A stretch of 64,000 nucleotides of DNA from Saccharothrix sp. (GTDB lineage Bacteria > Actinomycetota > Actinomycetes > Mycobacteriales > Pseudonocardiaceae). Positions 49,833-57,492 of this stretch are shown one piece after another; position 1 is the first letter of the stretch, and each line of letters starts with the position of its first letter. Made by a program: the position numbers and the translations under genes. The notes beneath the pieces were generated by a model. It was given only the letters and a program-made list of their open reading frames with translations. It ran no database searches and was not told the origin of the DNA. The stretch spans positions 1 through 64,000 of the forward strand of contig NZ_JAPSLK010000033.1 of NCBI RefSeq assembly GCF_031180885.1, given 5' to 3'.

Positions 49833-50231
49833 GCCATGTCCCTCGCGGCGACGCTGCCCCGCGCCCTGGTCGCCTGGTTCGGCCGTGACCCAACTCAACG
49901 ACAGCGCGAACCAGCGGCCCTTGTCCTCACAGCCACCGCGGGCGCGGGCCGCGGACAGCTCGGAGTGCGGCAGGCGCTCCTGCCGGTGTCGAGGCTACCC
50001 CACATCCCCGCTGCCTCAACCCCGAAACGGCGTTCCGGGACGAGCAGGCCGCCGCGTTCGACGAGGAGCCCCACCACGACCTCACCGATCCTCTCGTGCC
50101 GCACGGCGAAGGCCCGCGCCGCCGGCGTCACCGCCCGGTTCGCCCGCCGCGACGCCGCCCCACCGCTCTATCACCGTCGCTGCCACGCGCGCGGCCCGCG
50201 GTCGACGACCGCGGGCCGCACACCTCTGTCC
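49833..50231. other. Stretch without a confident gene
   Basis: A minus-strand frame (49895-50131, GTG start) reads ARAFAVRHERIGEVVVGLLV, ERGGLLVPERRFGVEAAGMW. It looks more protein-like than its neighbours but has no ribosome site or known family. Not called. Confidence 0.3.
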
Positions 50232-51209
50232 TCAGTGGACGCGACGTTTGATCCGCCACACGACGACTCCGAGCAGAGCCGCGGCGAGGCCGGCGAAGAT
50301 GGCCGTCTCCATCAACTGGAACGCCCAGAAACGATCCGCCGGGTGGTACTGGACCCACTTCTGGACGCCGCGCTCGTGCATGTAGGCGCTGAGCTCCATG
50401 CCGGCGCGTCGGGCAGCGGAGTCCATCTGCACGGCCTCGACGACCGACAGGTGCCGGCCTGACGAGTCCGCGTAGCCCGACACCAAGGTCCAGTCGAGGC
50501 GGTCGGCCGTCATCCCGCGCGGGCCGCCGGGGTCGAGGTCGACGTCGGTGGCGGCAACGGGTTCGGTGATGGTCCGCGGCGCCTGGAAGTTCGGGCGCAG
50601 CCACCCCGCCACGAAGACGCGGAGGGCGGCGAACGCGCCGAGGGCGACCGCGAACGCCGGCAGGCTGCGGCGCAGCAACGTGCCCGCCGCCGTCGCGGCG
50701 GCGAAGGCGAACAGCGCGTAGCCCGCCGGGACGAGTCCTTCCAGGTCGAACGCGTCTGCGCTGAACCGACCGTCGAGGACGTCCAACGGCTGCCGGAACC
50801 ACGTGATCGACGACGAGAGGGCAACTGCGAGCGCCGCGCTCACCGTGCCGAGCGCGGCCAACTTGACCGCCAGCCAGCGCATCCGCGGGACGGCCTGCGT
50901 CCAGGCGAACTGCCAGGTGCCGGTTTCCAGTTCGCGGGCCACCAGCGGCGCGCCGAGGAACGCCCCGATCAGGAACGGGACCAGGTTGAACAGGGACAGC
51001 ATCTTCGATGCGTACCCGTGCTCGTCGTTCAGCCGCCGGATCGCGGTCGAGCACGCGTCGGTGAGCACGCCCGCGCAGTGGGCAGCGCCGTCGGGGAACA
51101 GCGAACGCATCGACAGCCCGACCGCGAGCAGGAAGGCACCGATCGCCGCGACCAGCAGCCCCAGCGCGAGCACCTCGGCGCGGTGCTGCCGCCAGATCAC
51201 CCACGTCAT
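50232..51209 (-). CDS. ABC transporter permease (ABC-2 type)
   Basis: A 325-residue membrane protein. Predicted spans include VLALGLLVAAIGAFLLAVGL, MLSLFNLVPFLIGAFLGAPL and FAGLAAALLGVVVW near the end, with a ~100-residue extracellular loop before the last. LVARELETGTWQFAWTQAVP is a common block in this export-type family. ATG 51209 overlaps the ATPase stop by 4 bp (ATGA). With the ATPase and GntR regulator it forms a YtrA-type stress/antibiotic-response export operon. Confidence 0.88.
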   Translation of the reverse strand: MTWVIWRQHRAEVLALGLLVAAIGAFLLAVGLSMRSLFPDGAAHCAGVLTDACSTAIRRLNDEHGYASKMLSLFNLVPFLIGAFLGAPLVARELETGTWQFAWTQAVPRMRWLAVKLAALGTVSAALAVALSSSITWFRQPLDVLDGRFSADAFDLEGLVPAGYALFAFAAATAAGTLLRRSLPAFAVALGAFAALRVFVAGWLRPNFQAPRTITEPVAATDVDLDPGGPRGMTADRLDWTLVSGYADSSGRHLSVVEAVQMDSAARRAGMELSAYMHERGVQKWVQYHPADRFWAFQLMETAIFAGLAAALLGVVVWRIKRRVH

Positions 51210-52102
51210 GCCGACACCTCCGGGTGGGCCGGCTCCTGCCGGGCGGGGCGGCGCAGGTAGGCCAGCACCAGCTCTTCCAAGCCGATCGGGTCGGCCTGCC
51301 AGCCGGGGGCGGTCACGCCCCCGCCGTCGCGCACCAGCAGCGTGGTGTGCCGGTCGCTGTGGGTGGCCTCGACGACCGTGCCCGCCCGGTCGAGGTCGGC
51401 GGTGGTGCGCGGACCGACCAGGAGGCGGTGTTCGTCCAGCAGCGCGTCGATGTCGCCGGCCAGCGCAACGCGGCTGTGGTCGAGCACGACCAAGTGGTCG
51501 CAGACGCGCTCCAGCTCCGGCACGACGTGGGAGGAGAACACGACGGTGATGCCGTCGGCGGCGACCGCGCCCATCAGGGCCTGGAGGAACTCCAGGCGGG
51601 CCACCGGGTCGAGCGCGGCCATCGGCTCGTCCAGGACGAGCAGGTCGGGCCGCTTGGCCAGGGCGAGGGCCAGCGCCACCTGGGACTGCTGGCCCCCGGA
51701 CAGCGCGCCTGCCTTGCGGTCCAGCGGGATGTCCAGTCGCGCCAGTCGCCGTTCGGCGAGGCCCTGATCGAAGCGCACGTTGCACGAGCGGCCGTAGCGC
51801 AGCAGGTCGGCGACGGTGAAGTGCTTGTAGAGCGGGTGGTCCTGAGCGAGGAACCCCACACGGGACAACACCTGCGGTGTGTTGGTCGCGGGCGACTCGC
51901 CCAGGACCTCCACCGTGCCCGTGGTCGGCGCGAGCAGCCCCACGATCAGGCGCAGCAGCGTGCTCTTGCCCGCGCCGTTGGGTCCCACCAGCGCGGTCAC
52001 CCGGCCCGTCGGCACGGCCAGGCTGCAGTCCTCCAGCGCCCACGTGCGCCGGTAGCGCTTGCCCAAACCGTCGGTCCGGAGCGCGTATTCGGTCGTTGTC
52101 AT
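51206..52102 (-). CDS. ABC transporter ATP-binding protein
   Basis: A 298-residue ATPase. Walker A is GPNGAGKSTLLRL, the Q-loop AQDHPLY, signature LSGGQQSQVALALALA, Walker B LLVLDEPMAALDP and the switch His in VVFSSHV. A ~70-residue C-terminal extension (RLLVGPRTTADLDRAGTVVE onward) is typical of YtrB-like subunits. It overlaps the regulator stop and the permease start by 4 bp each. Confidence 0.95.
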   Translation of the reverse strand: MTTTEYALRTDGLGKRYRRTWALEDCSLAVPTGRVTALVGPNGAGKSTLLRLIVGLLAPTTGTVEVLGESPATNTPQVLSRVGFLAQDHPLYKHFTVADLLRYGRSCNVRFDQGLAERRLARLDIPLDRKAGALSGGQQSQVALALALAKRPDLLVLDEPMAALDPVARLEFLQALMGAVAADGITVVFSSHVVPELERVCDHLVVLDHSRVALAGDIDALLDEHRLLVGPRTTADLDRAGTVVEATHSDRHTTLLVRDGGGVTAPGWQADPIGLEELVLAYLRRPARQEPAHPEVSA

Positions 52103-52494
52103 GCGATGTTCTCATTCTTCGCTCGGTTGACCACAGCGGTGAAGAGCGCGGTGACCGCCTGTTCGTCCAGCCCGGCGGCGTGCGCCTTCTTCAGCCACGC
52201 CTCCAGACCGCGCCGCAACGAGGTGTAGGTCGCAGCGGAGATCCCCGCCGTCGGCGCCTCGTTGACGAAGGTGCCCTGCCCGGGACGCCCGGTGACCAGC
52301 CCCTCCTGCTCCAGCTGCCGGTACGCCTTGGCGACCGTGTTCGGGTTGATCGCCAGGCTCTCGGACACCTCGCGGATCAACGGCAGCCGGTCGCCGTGCC
52401 GGAGGAAGCCCAGCAGCACTGATTGCCGCACCTGCTGGACGAGTTGCAGGTAAGGCGGCACACCCGACCGACTGTCGATCCGGAAGACGAACAT
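52099..52494 (-). CDS. GntR-family regulator, YtrA type
   Basis: A 131-residue repressor. The winged helix (about 8-70) shows VPPYLQLVQQVRQSVLLGFL, LPLIREVSESLAINPNTVAK and QLEQEGLVTGRPGQGTFV. Only a short two-helix tail follows, the mark of the YtrA subgroup, which dimerises through it. ATG 52494 has GGAGGG close by, directly next to a perfect inverted repeat. Likely represses its own ABC operon. Confidence 0.92.
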   Translation of the reverse strand: MFVFRIDSRSGVPPYLQLVQQVRQSVLLGFLRHGDRLPLIREVSESLAINPNTVAKAYRQLEQEGLVTGRPGQGTFVNEAPTAGISAATYTSLRRGLEAWLKKAHAAGLDEQAVTALFTAVVNRAKNENIA

Positions 52495-52503
52495 GAACCC
52501 TCC

Positions 52504-52535
52504 TACTGCTTTACTAGTACCATAGTAAAGCAGTA
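52504..52535. promoter_or_regulatory. Perfect 13-bp inverted repeat, probable YtrA-type operator
   Basis: TACTGCTTTACTA (52504-52516) and TAGTAAAGCAGTA (52523-52535) around GTACCA, 10 bp upstream of the GntR start. AT-rich in a GC-rich setting; it likely overlaps the -10 or start of transcription. Confidence 0.8.
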
Positions 52536-52540
52536 AAGAT

Positions 52541-53069
52541 CGACGACCGGCAAGCCGCGGTGCGACGCGCGCTGTCGACGACGATCGCGACCGCCGCGTG
52601 TCCGGCAGCGGTACCGACGCCGGGCGTCGCCCGGGCGCACGGCGCGTCCACAACAGAGCCTCGGCGCCACCACCGACCCCGCCGAGCGGGAATGGCTCCA
52701 GGCGGTCCTCGACGACACCGCGGCGAACCCAGCCGAGGGCCACGCACGCGGCGGAACGTGGATGATTCGGCACGCCGTCGACGTCACCGGCGGCGCGCGA
52801 CGGGCGTCCGAACCCGAACCGCGGTCACCGTCACCCCGTTCGCGGTCGTGGCCGGCACGTGCGACCAAACCGCCAACGGCGTCTGCTTCACCAACGGCTG
52901 GGCGGTCAACCGGGCCTCGATCCACCTGCGGACCGTTCTTCCGCGGGTCCCTGGACAGCTTCGCGCTCCGACAACCACCCAAGCGGCCGGCCCGGCGGCC
53001 AGGCCCCAGGTGTCGTGGTCGCCGCGTGGACGTCCTGCGGCGATCCGGGGAACGTCGCCTGACCCGTGG
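52541..53069. other. Gene-free stretch
   Basis: About 530 bp between the GntR operator and the Ig-like protein gene. One plus-strand frame has protein-like words (VTVTPFAVVAGTCDQ, GVCFTNGWAVNR) but no start or ribosome site; it may be a remnant. Confidence 0.35.
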
Positions 53070-54941
53070 TCAGGCCACGTTGAACGAGAAGAGCTTGCTG
53101 TACGTGCCGGGCTGTCCGTCGGCGTTGATCGCGTAGACGTCGAGGTCGTGGTAGCCGCTGGTGGTCGGGGTCAGCGTGATCGTCGCCGTGCCGTCCGCGT
53201 CGGCGGGGACGTCGACGTACTCGCCCCCGTCCACAGAGTACCGGTAGGCCGAGACCCGGGTCCAGCCCGCCGGGGGGCTGAAGGTGAACGTACCCGGCAC
53301 GCCCACGCCACCGGTCGGTTCGCCGCTGTCGGTGTACACGTCGGAACGCACATCGGGCCACGGGTAGAAGCGGTGGCTCCACGTCGTCGCGCCGGAGGTC
53401 CAGCCGTTGGCGCTGCGACTGCTCACGGTGACCGTGTGGCCGGACGGGTTGTCGGCCCGGAAGGTGATCGCCGCCGTGCCGTCCGCGCCGGCCGAGACCA
53501 CCTGCTGTTCCCGCGAATCCACCCGGTACACGAACTCGACGGTGCGGTCGGCCAGGGCGGGCACCGGGGCGAAGCGCAGGGTCACGTCCTGGTTCCACCT
53601 GGGCCGGTCGCCGACGACGGTGACGGAGGGGTTGGTGGCCGGGATGAGCATGGTGTACTCGGTCGGTGCCGAGCGGTTGCCCGCGGCGTCGACGGACCAG
53701 GCCGTCAGCGTCTGCGGGCCGGTGTCGGGCGGGGCGAGGGTCGTCGTGGCGGTGCCGCCGGGGTGGTCCGCCCGGACCGCGTGGTCGCCGTCCAACGGGT
53801 CCGCGCAGATCAGCCGGCCCAACTCCCCGATGGAGCAGCCGCCCACCGGGATCGTGCTGCCCCACGTGTAGCCGAACCCGACCGTGTCGGTGTCACCCCG
53901 GGCGTCGAAGACGAACACGCCGTCCTCGCCCACGGGGACCGGCGCGGAACCGTCGTGCGGTGGGTAGTTGGGCGAGGTGATCGCGGGCGTGGCCGGGTTC
54001 ACCGCGTCGGCGACGAAGTGGCAGGGCGTCGACCAGGCGCCGTTGTCGGCACCGTCGGCGGCGCGTGCTTGCCAGGAGTAGACCTTCCCGTCGGTCAACC
54101 CCGGGAAGTCCGCCCTGCCCACCCAGGTGGTGCTCGCGTGCCGCGCGGTCTTCTCCGTTCGCGCGGTCGGGTCATCCTGTGGCCACAGCGCGAAGTCGAC
54201 GGCCAGGGACGCCGGGCTCTGGTCGCCCGGGTCGGCGTCGGCGGGCAGCGCTTCCAGAGCCACGAACCAGGTGCTCAGCTTCGGGTAGGGAGCCGTGGTG
54301 GCGCACTGCTTCCCGGAGTTGTAGCGGTGTCTGTCCACAATGGAGGGAATGTGGTTGTGCTGCACGCTCACCGTGGCTTTGTAGTACCCGGACAACGTCC
54401 GACCGTAAGCGGTGTCGCGTTCGAACGGTGCCGGCACGGCGACTTCCAGCGTGATCCGGGGCTCGTTCCGCTCCACCGCCTCCCGCACGGCCGTCGCGAC
54501 GTCGAACGACGGGGAGGCCGGGCACACCCCGGTCGCGGTGAAGTCGTCCAGCCACCGCTTGCGCCTCGGCGCACCCGCCCACGTGGGGTCCTTGGCGACC
54601 GGCGCGGTCTGCCACACCCCGATCGCGCGCTTGGTGCAGTCGGCCGTCGAACTCTCCTGGAGGTAGAGCGTCGCGCCGAGGATCTGGGCCCCGGCGAACT
54701 GCGCGACGTCGAGCGTGAGGTAGACCCGCGAGACGTGCAGTCGACCGTCGCGCTTCGAGGCGCCCAGCGGCGCGTCCTGCTGTTGCCACGGGAACGCGGT
54801 GTGGGGTTGAGCGGAGTCCGTGTAGGAGGCCCGCGTCGGGTACAGCCGCGTGGAATGAGGTGCCGCCTCCGCGGTCGTGGTGACCACGGACAGTGTCATC
54901 AACAGGGCGCTCGACAGGGCGGTCAAGGATCTTCGCAACAA
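53070..54941 (-). CDS. Large secreted protein with DNRLRE-like and Ig-like domains
   Basis: A 623-residue exported protein. The signal peptide (LTALSSALLMTLSVVTTTAEA) is followed by a ~180-residue domain with ATLYLQESSTADCTKRAIGV and WLDDFTATGVCPASPSFDVA, resembling DNRLRE modules of actinobacterial surface proteins. Then come a fibronectin-like block (VYSWQARAADGADNGAWSTP) and further Ig-like repeats (TLTAWSVDAAGNRSAPTEY, YHDLDVYAINADGQPGTYSK). Probably an extracellular adhesin or matrix protein; no enzyme motif. The start is TTG 54941 with GAGGGGGA five bases upstream. Confidence 0.75.
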   Translation of the reverse strand: MLRRSLTALSSALLMTLSVVTTTAEAAPHSTRLYPTRASYTDSAQPHTAFPWQQQDAPLGASKRDGRLHVSRVYLTLDVAQFAGAQILGATLYLQESSTADCTKRAIGVWQTAPVAKDPTWAGAPRRKRWLDDFTATGVCPASPSFDVATAVREAVERNEPRITLEVAVPAPFERDTAYGRTLSGYYKATVSVQHNHIPSIVDRHRYNSGKQCATTAPYPKLSTWFVALEALPADADPGDQSPASLAVDFALWPQDDPTARTEKTARHASTTWVGRADFPGLTDGKVYSWQARAADGADNGAWSTPCHFVADAVNPATPAITSPNYPPHDGSAPVPVGEDGVFVFDARGDTDTVGFGYTWGSTIPVGGCSIGELGRLICADPLDGDHAVRADHPGGTATTTLAPPDTGPQTLTAWSVDAAGNRSAPTEYTMLIPATNPSVTVVGDRPRWNQDVTLRFAPVPALADRTVEFVYRVDSREQQVVSAGADGTAAITFRADNPSGHTVTVSSRSANGWTSGATTWSHRFYPWPDVRSDVYTDSGEPTGGVGVPGTFTFSPPAGWTRVSAYRYSVDGGEYVDVPADADGTATITLTPTTSGYHDLDVYAINADGQPGTYSKLFSFNVA

Positions 54942-55204
54942 GGCTTCCCCCTCGTCCTGCCCGCGAGGATCTCTCGCGGTGGGGTCGAATGCCGATGGTC
55001 CCGCGTACCGATCCCACCCGTCCGGGGTTCGGCCGAGGTTGTCCCCTTTGCCTCAGGACGTTGCGGCGATCGGCGCCGGGATGGGCAAGATCGAGGCGGG
55101 TCTTCCGGGCCTCCGCGAGCATCTCGCCGGTTTCACCCGTAGCGGCGGCGTTCACGGTTATGTACGCTGCAGGGGCCTTGATCAAGGAGCAACGGGGGGT
55201 TGCC

Positions 55205-55735
55205 ATGTCCTTGTTTCGTCATGCTCTCGTCGCCTTCGCGACTCTCGTTCTCACACTCGGCCTGACGCCCGCCGTCCAGGCGAAGACCGACGACGTCGGC
55301 ATCCTGGCGTCCGTCAGGATCATCAACCTGCACACCGGCCGCTGCCTCGCGATCCAGGGGTCCAACAACGTCAACGGCTCACCGGCGTTCCAGTACGACT
55401 GCATCGGCAGCGCGGCGGACCAGCACTGGAACATCGAGTACATCTCCGCTGGGCGGAGCCGGATCCGCAACGCGTACACCGGCAGGTGTCTCGCGGTCCA
55501 GGGCGCGAACAACGTCAACGGCGCACCCGCCTTCCAACACGACTGCGCCGGCTACGAGGACCAGAACTGGAACATCTTCGACGAGGGAAGCGGCGGCCGG
55601 TACGTCAAGATCCAGAACTCCTACACCCAGCGTTGCCTCGTCATCCGGGGTGCCGACAACTTCAACGGGTCACGGGCGTTCCAGTTCGACTGCCTGAACT
55701 ACCAGGACCAGAAGTGGGTGCTCCAGACGGTCTGA
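55205..55735 (+). CDS. Secreted ricin-type beta-trefoil lectin
   Basis: A 176-residue protein: signal peptide (FRHALVAFATLVLTLGLTP) plus one beta-trefoil. Three repeats each have GRCLAIQG / GRCLAVQG / QRCLVIRG, a NxNG turn, a Cys near the end and a DQxW box (DQHWNI, DQNWNI, DQKWVL). All three repeats keep the pattern, so up to three galactose-type sugar sites are possible. A free-standing lectin without a catalytic domain is less common than a fused one. GGGGGG precedes the ATG. Divergent from the Ig-like protein. Confidence 0.9.
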   Translation: MSLFRHALVAFATLVLTLGLTPAVQAKTDDVGILASVRIINLHTGRCLAIQGSNNVNGSPAFQYDCIGSAADQHWNIEYISAGRSRIRNAYTGRCLAVQGANNVNGAPAFQHDCAGYEDQNWNIFDEGSGGRYVKIQNSYTQRCLVIRGADNFNGSRAFQFDCLNYQDQKWVLQTV

Positions 55736-55824
55736 GACACGAGCTCGGTCGGCCGGCGCCCGGCAGGCGTCCGCTTGCCCTTTGAGGTCCCGGTCGGCGA
55801 TGCGCACGCCGGTTGATCACGCAA

Positions 55825-55880
55825 GCAGCCCTTGGTCGGTCATCCCTCTTGCGACAGAAGGATGTTCGACCAAGGGCTGC
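55825..55880. terminator. Long imperfect hairpin between lectin and lanthipeptide genes
   Basis: Arms of 21 bp (55825-55845 and 55860-55880) pair with two mismatches around a 14-nt loop. It can terminate the lectin transcript and, from the other side, the lanthipeptide operon. Confidence 0.6.
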
Positions 55881-56190
55881 GTGCTCGTTCGTAGCCGCGC
55901 TGGAGACCGGCAGCACATCGTGGACCGCGCTGCTGGACGCGGTCAACCCGTCTCCGATCATGGCCAGGAGCCCTTCGGCGGCGCCTGCCGCGTTTCGCTT
56001 CATCTTCGCCTGATCCTCCACAGCCTGCCTCAGCTCGCGGAGCCTGACGGTGGCCGGGAGCGGGCCGCTCCGGGTGTCGCCGCTCTCCAACCCCTCTTCC
56101 GCCGCACAGAGCACGGCGGCCACCCACGTCTGCCGGTAGCCGGTGGGGTTTGGCCCGGTGGCGCGAAGTGTGCGTTCGTGCCACCCGTTC
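55881..56190 (-). other. Possible small or degenerate reading frame behind lanC
   Basis: The minus-strand frame reads AAVLCAAEEGLESGDTRSG, VRLRELRQAVEDQAKMKRNA, GLLAMIGDGLTASSSAV, which looks like coding with helical character. A GTG at 56123 could start it, without a clear ribosome site, and the frame runs through the hairpin instead of stopping. Either a decayed gene or a small unknown product of the lanthipeptide operon. Confidence 0.3.
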
Positions 56191-56196
56191 GTTCGA

Positions 56197-57273
56197 TCAA
56201 GACAGGGCGAGGCAGGGCAGCCAGCTGCGGTCGCGGCCGTCCGCGGTGAGGAGGGCGGCGAGCACGCCGGCTGCACCGGACAGCAGGCCCGTACCGCCCA
56301 TCCGCAGCACCTCGTCGAGCCGGGTGTGCAGGTGGTCACGGAGCCAGTCGCGGAGTTCGGCGGCCGGGGTCGAGCCCGCCTGCCGGGCGAACGCGTCGGC
56401 CACGAGCAGCATGCCCGCGGCGCCGTGGCAGACGCCCAAGCCGTCGAGGTGGGTGTCGGGGTCGTACTTCGCGCACAGCGTGCCCATCGCCGCGAGGCCG
56501 ATCTCGCGGAACTCCGCACCCGCGCGGCCGAGCGCCCGGCCCGCGGTCCACAGCGCCCAGCTGACGCCGGGGGTGCCGTAGCACCAGCCCTGCCTGCCCG
56601 GCTTGCCGCGGCCGCGCGGGGACCAGGTGAGGATGCCGCGACTGTCGGTGGTCGTGCGGGCCGCCAGCCAGGCGGCCAGGTTCCGGATCGCGTCCGGCTC
56701 GGCGCCCGCCAGGCTCAGCGCGGCCAGCGGGCCCGCGGCGCCGTGGGCAAGACCGGTGAGGATCTCGTCCTGGCTCCAGCCGAGCAGGGGGTGGCCGCTG
56801 TGGGCGCCGATGCGCAGCCCGGAGAGGTGGGCGTCGGCGAGGGCGGTCAAGTGGCCTGTGAACGGGGCCAGCCGGTCCGTGGACACCGGTGTCGACCCGG
56901 CGAAGTGTGCCAGCAGGGTGCCCGAGGGCCCGCTGACCAGGTCGTAGTCGGCGAACCCGACGGCGGTGGTCCGCCAGCGGCGGTGTGCGGCGGCCTGGCC
57001 GAGCACGGCCTCGGCGCGCTCGGCCGCGGAGTCGGCGCCGGGGATCAGGCGCAACCCGGCGACGACCCCGCCGAGCCCGGTGAACAGCCCGGTGCCCGCG
57101 GCGGCGCGGACCGCGCCGCGCAACCAGGTCCGGCCCGCCTCCGGGTCGGCCACCAGCGCGGCGAGCACGGCGGGTCCGGGATCGGGACCCGCCGTGCTCG
57201 CCGATGACTTCCAGGAGTCGAGCAGCGTCCGCGCGGCGGTCACCACGTCGCGTTCGGCTTGGGGTGCCGCCAT
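56197..57273 (-). CDS. lanC: LanC-type lanthionine synthetase (cyclase)
   Basis: A 358-residue alpha-toroid enzyme that adds Cys thiols to dehydrated Ser/Thr to close thioether rings. The zinc ligands are visible: Cys231 in GWCYGTPGVSWA and Cys282-His283 in VCHGAAG; a conserved His is at 177 in GLAHGAAGPLAA. Length is slightly short for the family (about 400) but all key residues are kept. GGGAGG lies nine bases before the ATG. It starts 37 bp after the precursor gene and is the last gene of the cluster. Confidence 0.93.
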   Translation of the reverse strand: MAAPQAERDVVTAARTLLDSWKSSASTAGPDPGPAVLAALVADPEAGRTWLRGAVRAAAGTGLFTGLGGVVAGLRLIPGADSAAERAEAVLGQAAAHRRWRTTAVGFADYDLVSGPSGTLLAHFAGSTPVSTDRLAPFTGHLTALADAHLSGLRIGAHSGHPLLGWSQDEILTGLAHGAAGPLAALSLAGAEPDAIRNLAAWLAARTTTDSRGILTWSPRGRGKPGRQGWCYGTPGVSWALWTAGRALGRAGAEFREIGLAAMGTLCAKYDPDTHLDGLGVCHGAAGMLLVADAFARQAGSTPAAELRDWLRDHLHTRLDEVLRMGGTGLLSGAAGVLAALLTADGRDRSWLPCLALS

Positions 57274-57310
57274 CAGCGCTTCCTCCCGGTCGCGCTCATC
57301 AGCACCGGTA

Positions 57311-57442
57311 TCAGCGATCGTCGTCGTCGCAGTCGATCAAGCTGCACAGGAGTACGGACGGGGTCTTGTCGTCCACGGCGACCTCGGTTATCTGCGCGTC
57401 GAGCTGTTCGACCAGCTCGTCCAGTTCGAGTGCGGATTGCAT
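57311..57442 (-). CDS. lanA: Class I lanthipeptide precursor (43 residues)
   Basis: A small gene between the dehydratase and cyclase genes. The peptide has an acidic helical leader (QSALELDELVEQLDAQI), then a link TEVAVDDK, and a core of about 17 residues, TPSVLLCSLIDCDDDDR. The core holds Thr27, Ser29, Ser34 and Cys33, Cys38, arranged as two adjacent Ser-x3-Cys units (SVLLC, SLIDC), so two thioether rings in series are the simplest prediction. Four Asp and a final Arg follow. ACGAGGGAAA lies about five bases before the ATG, a strong ribosome site. No FxLD motif is seen in the leader, unlike many class I actinobacterial precursors. The S-x3-C spacing recalls SapB-type class III peptides, but the enzymes here are class I. 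Confidence 0.82.
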   Translation of the reverse strand: MQSALELDELVEQLDAQITEVAVDDKTPSVLLCSLIDCDDDDR

Positions 57443-57492
57443 GGTTTCCCTCGTTTCACTCGTCCCACCGGTGGTCCGGTGGTGCTCAGGGG

